This document shows, piece by piece, positions 46,561 to 57,332 of a stretch of 64,000 nt of DNA. The notes under the pieces are model-generated. The model was not told the DNA's origin. It was given only the letters and a program-made list of their open reading frames with translations, and searched no databases. The stretch spans positions 15,143,312 to 15,207,311 of the forward strand of contig NC_092675.1 in the NCBI RefSeq assembly GCF_964355755.1. The letters are read 5' to 3'. This stretch comes from Antedon mediterranea. Its lineage: Eukaryota > Echinodermata > Crinoidea > Comatulida > Antedonidae. The translations under genes were made by a program, and so were the position numbers. The first letter of the stretch is position 1; every line of letters begins with the position of its first letter.

Positions 46561-47814
46561 CCGGGAGCCCATGAAGATTTGTTTAGCATTGCGAGTACAA
46601 AAGGTTTGAGGCATAGAATATAAGCATAGTTAAGCTTAGTTACATATTTTTTTTTTTTTCACATTATTGATTGTCTCCATCCCCGAAACCTCGACTAAGA
46701 AATACCGGAATGGTGTCCGGCGGGGGATAGTTTATTACCATTAGTTAAGGTCTAATGTAAAGCACCTAGATACTGTAGTAGAGAGGCCAAATACACAAAA
46801 GTCCTCTATAAAAAGTTTGGGGGGCATTTTTTGTTAATAGCAGGCAACCATGTTGAATGTATCCTTTGTGGGGTGACAAAAACGATAGGGGTGGATGCCA
46901 TCTTCAGTTTTAGGTTTTAAGGTCAGTTTATGTGGTCAAGAGGTCAAACAAGGTCAAAATATATGATTTTTTTTTATTCACGGAAAATCATCTACATCAT
47001 CAGATCTATCCAAAAAGGTATATCTGAAGATCAACTGATGCTTCACATTATAGTAATTATGAGATAAACATTTAATTTTACAAATAAAAACATAGGAAAT
47101 TAAATATAAAAGTGTCATTTTCTCAAAATGTTGTTTTCACATATTTCTGTAAAGTACACACAGTTTTTTAATAGGCTTTTCTTTTTTTGTCGGAAAAAAT
47201 AGGTCAAGTGTTATATGTATGAAACGCCATATGTGCCAAAAGATTAGTCTTTTACTATAAAATTAATATTACTTATATTAATGTAATACAGTAATATTTA
47301 GAAATTGGTTTTTAGAAAAATTATTAACATTACCTATAATAATGTAATAATATTTAAAAATTTGTTTTTATAAAACAGAGACCCCCCTATATGACCTAAT
47401 GTCGAGATGTTTTTGTTTGGGTCAGAGACCCCCTATAATGTAATTATTTAAACATTTTTTTCATTATTTCAATGATACAAGTTTTTATTGAAGTTTGTTG
47501 TTTCAAGATATCTAGAAAGAGAAACCTGGGTATCGAGTCTTTGTTTTCAAAAACCCTAACTATTGGACTTTATCAAGGTTGGAAGGAGTGGTAATTGGGG
47601 ACTTCTTCTTGAGGCCTTCGCATCTATGCTATCATGGCTGACGGTGATAACAAATATAAAACTGATCCTTAAGTAATTAAGAAATCCTTTATACACATGG
47701 ATAAAGACGGTTTTAACATTATTTACAAACATTACGTTACGTACTGTGTCCAGGTATGAAATCCATTTCTCCAAAAAGACATAAACGCACTTGAAGAGGA
47801 CAACGTCAGGCGAC

Positions 47815-48160
47815 AAATCAAATTCCAGCTATCCATTCTTATTCATATGAAGATCGTTTAAAGTTTCTTGGCCTAACAACCCTGTATGACAGACAAATTC
47901 ATGGTGACTTGATTGAAAATTTTCAAAAGATTTCGAGGGTGTAGCCAAGGATCGACTTCCTTCAAATGAGATGCAATCTAAGCAGAAATACACAAGGAAA
48001 TCAGCTTAGACTTTTTAAATCTAAATTTCACAAAGGACTGATAGGAGATCGACTTTTTCACAATTAGTAATTATATATTTTAATAGTTTGCCAACCAAAG
48101 TCGTCATTTCTGAAACCACCAACACATTTAAAAACAGATTGGATTTGTTGTAGAAATGAT
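47815..48160 (+). pseudogene. LINE C-terminal fragment
   Basis: YEDRLKFLGLTTLYDRQIHG followed by DLIENFQKISRV, then in another frame CNLSRNTQGNQLRLFKSKFH, and finally FKNRLDLL. This is the typical C-terminal tail of CR1/jockey-type LINE ORF2 proteins. Stops and shifts make it a relic; the RT core is absent. Confidence 0.75.
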
Positions 48161-48350
48161 GTTAAAAGGGTAAACAAATCTAAACTATCAGAACCAATAT
48201 TCTAAACACTGAGTGGATGATTGATCAATTCAAAATAGAATCATTGGTATAACAAGAAATGCTGTAATTCATTGATAGGTTCTGCATGACATGGTCAGAC
48301 TGATCACGAATCACACATAATACACAATATTCTTTCGAACTGATATATAT

Positions 48351-48389
48351 CAATAAGTTGTTACTTATATTTAAAGTAACAACTTATTG
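48351..48389. repeat. Perfect 16-bp-arm palindrome
   Basis: Arms CAATAAGTTGTTACTT and AAGTAACAACTTATTG surround a 7-base AT loop, followed by a run of A. It could form a strong hairpin; it may be a tiny MITE or a terminator-like relic. Confidence 0.8.
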
Positions 48390-48989
48390 AAAAAAAAAAA
48401 ACAGTAGAACTTAGAACTTCATGAGCCACTGAGAAAGAATCGCTCTAAACCTTTGCGGATTTCTATAAGGCAACTGTTTCGATAAAGTATATAAAAACTG
48501 ACAGAAAATCTGCTGATCAACCGTTGGAGTATGATCATAGCCCAGTTTTAATATCTTTAACCAAATATGACTTCACATATCTTGATGGATGGCGTTGAAA
48601 TACCCACAGATGTTCCAAAAGAAAACTTACAGTAAAAACATGATGCACTATAGGATGCAGTAAACATGGCTGTAAACATTTGGTGACTATGCAAGTATTT
48701 ATGCAAGTTACCTAGATATTTCGTCATTTTGTTGTATTTATTTAGTCATTACATTGGAAAGGGGTGGATAAAAGCATTGACACGATTGAAAGGATAGTCC
48801 CAATGTACTAATCTGTACTTCCGTATGTGTTTTGGGCCACACTCATCGGTTTGGAGGAGAACAAATATCACAAAGTTTTTAGACATTCTTTATGTCAATA
48901 ACAAAGAGCTTTCAATTATACATGAAAGTTGATGTTAATTAATGATATGCACTTGATGTCTGGTATAGTGAACAATAAAGTGGTTGAAA

Positions 48990-49600
48990 ACCTATTAAGA
49001 ATAATCTAACCAGCTTCCATGCCATTACAGGTTGCAGCACGTCATTATTTGCTGGTTATGGGAAGAGGTCATACTGGAAATCATCATACTGGAAATCATT
49101 TGTAACGCATCCACTCCTTGTAAATGGAATTGATTAAGATTAAGACTTTCCACGTACAGCGTACACTAAAGTTTAATATTGCCAAATATATGGTACTCTT
49201 GAGCAGATAACTGTATAATAACAGACTACTCTTTGGTGCTACCTCCATCTAGACTCAGTGACCATATACCTTAACACTAGTGATATATATTTCCCTTAAA
49301 TATTAAGTATTTCACTTCACTCAATAAATATTTAAGTACCTGTATTTCTACTTCGGGAAACACTTAAAATTAAAAAAACTCACCTATGGTGAATACAGAC
49401 ATCATAGAACCTAAACATACGAGCCAACTATCAGGCAGAGATAAGTATGTGGCCTAAATGAATCGGGTCGTTTGGAAGCCCCTAACCCAGTTGTCAGTTT
49501 GGAACTTGTTACATGTGTATGTAAACTAAAGAGCCGATCATAGTTGTTACAGAAAGCATGCATATGTGGTTGTGATTCAATCGTTTGCGGTTACCCAGAT
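48990..49600 (+). pseudogene. Decayed AFTGCD-type protein (same family as 63,206-64,000)
   Basis: Plus-strand frame reads SFHAITGCSTSLFAGYGKRS and YWKSFVTHPLL, then stops. It is followed by an identifiable YGTLEQ segment, RANYQAEISMW (49,420 area) and LEAPNPV...LELVTCVCK, and a Cys-rich tail ACICGCDSIVCG. This order (AFTGCDTTSAF-GKGK-W, RANYQA-W, GW/LEL, CxC-rich end) is that of a large multicopy metazoan family that I know only as uncharacterised proteins. Several stops and a local TCATACTGGAAA duplication show it is dead. It lies inside the 46.8-50.3-kb inverted-repeat element. Confidence 0.72.
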
Positions 49601-50343
49601 GGCCAGTAGGCATTATATATCAGTGCTTGAAGAAATACCCACCTCAGAGCGTTACCTCCTTCCATCCCAGAAAAATTTCGAATATTGGCATGTGCCCATG
49701 CCGCCCATTACTCCCAACCCACAAACCCTCTGTAACCGTTTTTAAATGAAATTTAAGACATTCCAGTAGGCCTCCAATTTCGGTTATTTTGATACTTTAG
49801 GACTCATCCTCTCCATTCCTTGAACACCTTCCAGGAGTGACTCAAAAAGTTTAAAATCTTCCCAGTACAATTCTGGTCTTTTTGACACCACACTATAACC
49901 ATCATCCCCAGGCTATCATGAAAATTATATTTATTTCAATTATTAATATCGATAATTAACAGGTCTGTGCTCTATTTGACCTTATGACCTTGAAAATGAC
50001 CTTTAAACTTGTAAGTTGAAAAATTGATGAACTTCACCATCTACAGCAATATGTCAATAATGATACAATAATGGTTACATTTCTTTTAATTAGCTTATAT
50101 GTTGTTGAAAACAGCTTAAACCTCTATTTTACCATATTTGACCTTATAACCTTGAAAATGACCTTTTACCTGAAATTTGAGAGCGGCATCCACCCCTATC
50201 TTTTTTGTCATCCCATAAGAGATATATTCCACATGGTTGCCTGCTATTAACAGAAAATTCCCCCCATGATGAAAAAGCTCACATTGGCCGCCCTACTAAG
50301 AGGGGTCAGTGATCCATTAGGCGCTATATAAATACTGTTTATT

Positions 50344-53300
50344 AGGTGATCATTTAGAATAAAATGATCACCTATTGTTATTGTATGAAATCTTTATTAT
50401 TATTTTTTTTTAGTTATCCGCATTCAGCGGATAACTCCTTGTAACTGTCCTGTTTCATCATCTTTTTTTTTTTCTGTATTCTTCTTTCTTTCTGTCATTT
50501 TTGTGTCTCGCGTAACTCAAAAACGTGTAAACATAACATTTCATAACTTTGTCAACATGTGGGCATTTACGTGAAATTGTGCACCTCCTATTTTGAATGA
50601 CCTCAGAGTTGCGCAACATGACTTACGCGCGTTTTTACGAATTTCGCGTATTTAACATAGATCGAAAACCATACAACAATATATTATGAAACTTAACAAA
50701 AGTTTAAGTTATATCTTGCGCTAACTGACTATGGAGAAAAAATGGCATGTTTCACACGAAGTTACGCGTGCACGCGCGTTTAAAATTTCAAAATGCGAAA
50801 AATCAATTTCTAATCAACTTTCTACGCATTTCATGTCATTTTGAGCATGTAAAAAATTCCCACGCGCGCGCATTTTTTTACGCGCACGGTGCGAACGTAG
50901 CGTTGAAAACAATTTTTTTTGCGTGATTTATGTTTTTTCAGCCTTTTCTAGTACTTTTACCAACTTTTAAACAATTTCGACTTAAAATTACGTCATACCG
51001 GCACGTTGAATTTGATAATTTACGTGCGTTTTTGATGAAAAAGTTAAAAAATTTGTCAAAATTCGTCAAAATTATGCCTTTTTTTAAACAGTCATAGATT
51101 CTAAACAACGAGGTGAACTTTTTTTTAATTACATATTCTGGAAGTTGGTGAGTTGTAGATATCGGATCATGAATCAATATGGCTAACCGGACATTGTGAC
51201 GTCATCGTATGGCCACACGAATGTAAAATATAGGATTTTTGTCTCTTTCGTTATTGCTCATCACATTCAATGGAGCGCATCACGCTTATCTGTATTCCTT
51301 TTTCTCCTACATTTATATATTGTGTAGGTCAATCAACTTTCTTTAGCATGAGATAAAAATATTTTAATTTTTATGACGTCATCATGCTTAAAAATTTCAA
51401 TTACGTGGGTCATTAATTTCATCTTTACAGTAAATTTTATTCTGTAATAGCTCGTAAGAATAAAATGTTATAATCACGATTAAAACGTTTTCTGGAAGCT
51501 ATTGGATTGTAGATACGAATTCATGTAAACATTTTGCCAATCGGATGTTGTGACGTCATCATATGGCCAGTTGAATAAAAAAAGTTGTATTTTCATATTT
51601 TGCGTAATAGTTCATCACATTTAAAAGGGTGCGCATCTATATTTTACGTATTCAAATTTCTTCTACACGTTAATATGTTGTTCCTAAGATAATTTCCTTC
51701 TGAAATTGCTATCTAAGTGTTTCATTTTGATACCGTCGCCATGTTAAAAATTGGAATAAATGGCGGGTCCCGTAATTTCACCTATTCTACACTGTATGTA
51801 ATATGTATACAGATTATACTGTAGTGTTTGCATGTATATACTATATGACACAAAATTGACAGAATTCAGCACTAACAGCATATCATAATCTTCAGTTATT
51901 GTCATAATGCCATAATCTTTATCTGTGTGCAATATTCCAACGTATGACGTGCACGTGGCGTTTGTCGTGGTGCGGATAACTAACTCGTCAAAGTGACGAG
52001 TTTCATGTCTAGTCTTTTTATTGTTTCTGTACACTATTTTGTGTAACAATTATCTCAAAAAGTTTAATGTCAATGATTACCAAAATTTCAGAATATCTTT
52101 CAAATAATATAACTTAATCCTAATGAGCTTTCCAGCGTGATCACTCATCCGTGACGTCATTTATACGCCATTTTGTGAAATCACATTATCAATCATATCT
52201 CCATAATTCATTATGACATATTAATAAAATTCACTACAGGTAAACTTCAGGTCAAGGGTAAAAATATTAGCAAATAAAAAGTTGCGCGTTTCAAGGTCAT
52301 GCACGTGAAATCGCGCGTTAAAAATTTAAAACGCGCAAAATTAGGTTTTGATCAATTTAGAGCATGAATTAGGCCATTTGCGCGTTTCAAAAAATTACTG
52401 CGCAAAAATGCGTTTTTGTGCGCACGATTCTTAAAATGCGTAAAAAATAAAATTTTATGTATAAATCACATTCTACTCACAATCCTTAGTACATTCACCA
52501 ATTTTGAGTCCATTCCGACTTAAAATAACGCTATACGGGCACGTTAAAAATGACAAAATGCGCACACTAATTGTACAAAAGTGCTAAAAATGGTAAAAAA
52601 TAAGGACTTTTTAAAATGAATATAACTCTTCAGAATGGCAGATGACCCCCAATTTTTATGGAAGCCAATAAGATGTAGATACAAATGTATATACACATTA
52701 GACGTACAAAATGGTATGACGTCATCAAATGGCCACTTGAATTTAAAAATTATGAATTTTTTTCTTTTTGTGTGGGTTATCACATTCAATAGAGCGCATC
52801 TCCGTTATTTGAGCCCGATTTTCGCACAACTTTTAGTATGTGCTTGCTCAATTAATTATTCTTCTAATGAGTTGTCAACATTTTTTATTTTGATGACGTC
52901 ATCACGCGTAAAAACTTGAATAACCTAGGTCGTGTAATTTCAGCTACACCATACATTTGAATATCTTATAGCTCTTCAGAATTAAAGGTGACCTTGAAGA
53001 TTATAACTTATTATGAAAGCTGATGAAATGTAGATATGAATTCATATTAAAATTAAGCCTATCGGATGTTGTGATGTTATCATATGGCCAGTTGAAGTTA
53101 AAAAGTAGTTTTTAGATTTCTTTAGTCAAAGTTATACAAATTTCAAAGACCGCGCATTGCGCTTCTACGTGTCAAATTTTCTTCCAATCCTTATATTTAT
53201 TTGCTCAATTCATTATCTTTCGAAATTGTCATCTTCGAGTTTATTTTGATATATCCATCATACCAAAAAATTATAAGATGATGTGTGTCCCGTAATTTCA

Positions 53301-53538
53301 CCTATGCTACACTGTATATAGATATACAGTATATACTGTATATATATGGCATATACCGGTAATAGGCACAACTCAACACTATACATATAATAGGATGGAA
53401 TGTATCATCATTTTCCGATCGTATGATAACGTACGTGCATGTTTAAAACAAATTATTTTCAGTAATTAATTAATTAATGTCAATAAAATGATAAAAATGA
53501 TCACCTATAATTCGTCAAAGTGACGAATTAAATTCTAG
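50344..53538 (+). mobile_element. Outer Helentron-like (HLE2) element
   Basis: The 5' end is a hairpin AGGTGATCATTT / AAATGATCACCT. The 3' end has ATGATCACCT just before a second hairpin (AATTCGTCA, loop AAG, TGACGAATT), then AAATT and CTAG followed by TT. A terminal repeat at the 5' end with its partner subterminal at the 3' end next to a hairpin is the HLE2/Helentron architecture, and insertion is between T and T. It is non-autonomous and interrupted by the inner element at 50,412. Confidence 0.78.
50412..52012 (+). mobile_element. Inner Helentron-like (HLE2) element, nested
   Basis: The 5' end is the hairpin AGTTATCCGC-ATTCA-GCGGATAACT. The 3' end has GCGGATAACT, then the hairpin AACTCGTCA, loop AAG, TGACGAGTT (51982-52002), TCATGT, and CTAG at 52009-52012 before T. 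The interior is rich in ACGCGCG words and ATGACGTCAT. A truncated relative lies at 13,746-14,850 on the other strand. No Rep/helicase coding, so non-autonomous. Confidence 0.82.
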
Positions 53539-53552
53539 TTATTATTATTATT

Positions 53553-54230
53553 ATGTCAAGTAGGGTCCAGGGACCATCAAACGGCCATTCTTAAGTTCCC
53601 GCCCCTGTACCAACTCTAGGGAAGGGCGCTCAAAATACCCCAAAATTTTATTTAATTAGCATAATCGAGTACATAAATGAAACCAATGTTAAAATGTTTA
53701 TTTTTAGGGTCTAATTGAAGATCCGTCATTCTTAAGTGTCAGCTCCTGTACCTAGTCCACTTGAGAAAGCCACTAATTAGCATTTTAATTAGCATGGTTG
53801 AGTACATCAATGAAACCTTTGACAATACAATAAGTACATTTACCCAACTGAGAAAACGTAATTCTTAAGTGCCAAATCCTGTACCATGACCCCTTAAGAA
53901 AGGTCAAAGGTCACTATATGTCTCGCCTATACTTAATTAACATGAGTACACATGTAAAACCAATGGAAAATGTTTATTTTTAGAGTCTAATTGAAGATCC
54001 ATCATTCTTAAGTGTCAACTCCTGTACCTAGTCCACTTAAGAAAGCTATTAATTAGCACAATCGAGAACATCAGTGGAAGATTCGGCAATACAATAAGTA
54101 TGTTTGCCCAACCGAGAAAACGTAATTCTTAAGTGCCAAATCCTGTACCATGACCCCTTAAGAAAGGGTCAAAGGTCTGTTTCTGTTTAAAAAAAACTTG
54201 ATTATGCATACTGTACTTAGTAGCCCTAAA
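53553..54230. repeat. TTCTTAAGTG repeat block, copy 1
   Basis: Begins GTCAAGTAGGGTCCAGGGAC and contains two tandem units of about 275 bp (TTTTTAGGGTCTAATTGAAG at about 53,702 and TTTTTAGAGTCTAATTGAAG at about 53,978), with AAAGGTCAAAGGTCACTA at about 53,902. TCTTAAGTG and CCTGTACC recur about every 50-100 bp. Confidence 0.8.
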
Positions 54231-56266
54231 CTTTTGAAGAAAATTATATAACATATTTATTTTCAGTATCTAACACAGATTTATCTTCCTTAAATGGCAA
54301 CTTCTGTCAACTAATTTCAGAAAGCTGCTAATTAGGAAATTAGCATGACTATATATGCTATAAACTTTATATACTTATAGACTTATTTAGCATTAACGCC
54401 CCATAAAGATAAAGATTCTAAGTTATGCTTTTAAAAGACGTTTTACCTTTGCATTTTGAAAACGTTTATTAAAATTAGTAGTATTCTGTTAACATTCCGC
54501 AAATAAACATTTTATGCAGATATTTTGACACAAATTTCTTTTTTTTTAGGTTGATTGATTGAACAATAAGAGCAAGTAGTGAGAAACATAAAATGTATCG
54601 TACAGTGGCAACATTCACAATTTATTGAAACGTTTCTTACTATTAAAATGACACTTTGTAATGGATGTGAGCGATCTTAGAAGACTATAGCTGTCGTAAT
54701 TACTGCCACAATCAACACATTGATAATTAGTAGACAAATTGACACAAAAAACAATACAGGAATTCAATAAGATATACTGTATATTTTATTAACTCCTTTT
54801 GCACTGTAATATTTACAGTAAAATTATGAAGTGTAAGTAAATTTGAAGAATTTATCCTGTGTACTGTTGTAGGTTTTTTTTTATTTATTGAATGTTATGT
54901 TTACAAAATAATATACTGTACATATAATACAAAAAAAATTATACAATATTTTACAAGCTGGACAAGAACATATTGGCCGAATGCAGCAGGAGAGTCTGAA
55001 ATATTTTTCCTGCAATATCCAATCATATTCCAATACCGAGTCTATCATTGTTGTCTTTGGGTGACCTCTGTTCCAGTCTTCATCAGCTCAACGTCTTTAA
55101 AAAAAGTAAAAGCAAAGTATGAAAATCTGGAAAAAATAGATCATGCATATTTAGTGCAAAATTGGGCTAGTGAAATTGCTTACTTTGACATAGTCAAATA
55201 AGTATACTACCTTTCTATGGTAATTAAAACACATTACTTATAATGTTATAACTTATAAAAAGAGAAAATAAATATTTGACTTACTACAGTACACAGAAAC
55301 AGCTAAGCTGGCTTTTCCCCTCTGTCTACTTGTACAGTGCTGCTGGAAGGTTCTCAATTTCAGGCTTGTATTGCAACCATTTTCCCTGAAAAATGTTTGT
55401 TTTATTTTTATCATAAAAATTAGTTAAACAAGCTTCAACTGTAAATATATATGGTGAAGCAAGCTGGCTGTATTTTCGGAATGTAGCTAAGATTGATGGC
55501 ATATAGCCTAGGCAAGTCTATGAAGAGTACAATGTATAGGGCCTAGCTGGGCATCTTCTGCAGGGACCCGATTGTCACAGTCTGCTTGCTACTAGCCTAG
55601 TAATATCCAGCAGCATGTATTAATTATTCTAGGCCTAGCCCTGAACTGAAAAAATCCCAGGCTAAGTTAATTAATTTACCTTCCTGTTATTATTGCGTTA
55701 TATATATTATTATATTTAAAATAACCGTCTAGGCCTACTTACCGACAAATTAACAGCTCAGCTTTACATATTTATACGATCAGGCCAGGGAAACCCACAG
55801 TCGAGTCGTGTCGATCTCTGGTGGTATTGTTGTACATACGTGTTGTTAGATCAGATCTCTGCTGTGTGGATGCTCATTAACATATGATGCATATGTGCGA
55901 GTTAGCTCTACCGGCCTAATTTCTGAGCCGATGAGTTCGAAAAAAACTTATTTTGATTTTTTTATAAGCGAAATCAATATTTTTTTCGGATTTTTTTTCG
56001 GTGGAAGTGAATAACTTTATGTTAACTACAAAACGGTCTATTCAAAATTTGATTTTTTTCATCTTTATTTTTCATTTTTTGGGGGACAATACATCTTTAA
56101 TTATTTATAATGTATGATAGGATCTTGCAATAACTCAAATACAATAGCCGGTATCATAATCCGATCAAAGATCCTTCTGCGTATATAATGTCATAAACCA
56201 CATTTGTTGCATAATAATAAAGACATAAGTTACTTTTTATCTAGATTTCATTATAAATCATGTTAA
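54231..56266. other. Gene-poor AT-rich region
   Basis: No supported gene. At about 55,940-56,099 there is a solo right end of the TTAA MITE family (GACAATACATCTTTAA). Two short open blocks on the minus strand (about 54,960-55,098 and 55,310-55,390) have AG and GT edges but no recognisable product. Confidence 0.35.
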
Positions 56267-56830
56267 TCCGGGAGCCCATGAAGATTTGTTTAGCATTGCG
56301 AGTACAAAAGGTCTGAGGCATAGAATATGTCAAGTAGGGTCCTGGGACCATCAAACGGCCGTTCTTAAGTTCCCGCCCCTGTACCAACTCTAGGGAGGGG
56401 CTCAAAATACCCCAAAATTTTATTTAATTAGCATGTTAAATTTTCTCGTGTCAATGTTTGTAAAAATGGTATTTTCTGTAGACTCTCGTCTTTGTACAAT
56501 TCATGTCTTAAAAAAATAATTCTTTAGATATCTTTATTTAACTGTAATTTCTCTTAATTTAAAAAAAAAAAATATATATATATATATATATTTATAGTTT
56601 AGTTATTTATTTTCAACCTGTTATTGGTGTTTTACACTGTTGGCTTGGAATAAAGAATAAGAATAAAATGTTTATTTTTAGGGTCTAATTGAAGATCCGT
56701 CATTCTTACAGTAAGTGTCAACTCCTGTACCTAGTCCACTTAAGAAAGCCACTAATTAGCACTAATTAGCATTTTAATTAGCATGGTTGAGTACATCGAT
56801 GAAACCTTTGACAATACAATACTTTAATAA
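56267..56830. repeat. TTCTTAAGTG repeat block, copy 2, with CCGGGAGCCC repeat
   Basis: 56,267-56,325 matches 46,560-46,620 (CCGGGAGCCCATGAAGATTT). 56,327-56,440 matches 53,553-53,665, and 56,668-56,822 matches 53,692-53,832. An AT microsatellite and an A-run sit between them (about 56,560-56,595). Confidence 0.8.
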
Positions 56831-57068
56831 AGTTAAACACAATATAAATTTACGTAACCTATATGTTTGGCATTGGTTAAATTGGGGTTTGTAATTATTA
56901 TAAACAATTATAAAAAAATCAATTCTTGGACCGGTTTGTGTCATGTACGAGATGATGTTCGCTACCCTAGATTTGAGCCTTGTCCACTCTGCTGAATAAA
57001 GCATTTTAAAGCATTTCTTTTTACGAAATATCTTACCTCTCTGTCTACTGTACTAAAAATGGAAAATT

Positions 57069-57074
57069 TTTATT
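57069..57074 (-). promoter_or_regulatory. Poly(A) signal AATAAA of the THAP gene
   Basis: AATAAA on the minus strand, about 52 bp after the stop codon of the THAP gene's last exon. This position supports the predicted 3' end. Confidence 0.65.
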
Positions 57075-57125
57075 GTTAAATAAACAATTTTAGTCCCTTT
57101 CTTAGCAGTTGATAAAATTTGTTTT

Positions 57126-57332
57126 TTATTTTTTGGACCACTCCAAACGGTATTGACTTTCACCATCGGCCAATGTTGCATATGATCTGTTCGATGTCAT
57201 GTTGTTGTCTATGACAGCCAGATATGTACGAGCTATTGCTCCCTCGTGCTCAAACTTGCTACGTTTGGGCATGTACTTCAGCATCATGTTATGGAATCCT
57301 TCTAAATTTCCAGTGTGACAAAATTCTGTTGC
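57126..57332 (-). CDS. THAP gene last exon
   Basis: [29 protein letters not shown] and [12 protein letters not shown], then RLEWSKK and a TAA stop at 57126-57128. In my memory of the family the protein runs somewhat longer, so this may be a slightly short C-terminus. A poly(A) signal follows within 60 bp. Confidence 0.88.
   Translation of the reverse strand, partial: ATEFCHTGNLEGFHNMMLKYMPKRSKFEHEGAIARTYLAVIDNNMTSNRSYATLADGESQYRLEWSKK

Larger units (their letters stand above)
46800..50285. mobile_element. 3.5-kb inverted-repeat element carrying decayed genes
   Basis: Left CTGTTAATAGCAGGCAACCATG-type sequence (46,830-46,850) and right (50,230-50,260) are inverted copies. Similarity continues through GATAGGGGTGGATGCC and into AAGGTCA-rich repeats, giving arms of about 170 bp. 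Inside lie a LINE C-terminal fragment and a decayed AFTGCD-type protein gene. Exact termini and TSD could not be fixed. Confidence 0.7.

Noticed and set aside
54960-55390. Two minus-strand open blocks with AG/GT edges (one reading DEDWNRGHPKTT)
   Set aside because: No recognisable family, and no consistent link to the THAP gene, which ends at 57,126 with a poly(A) signal.
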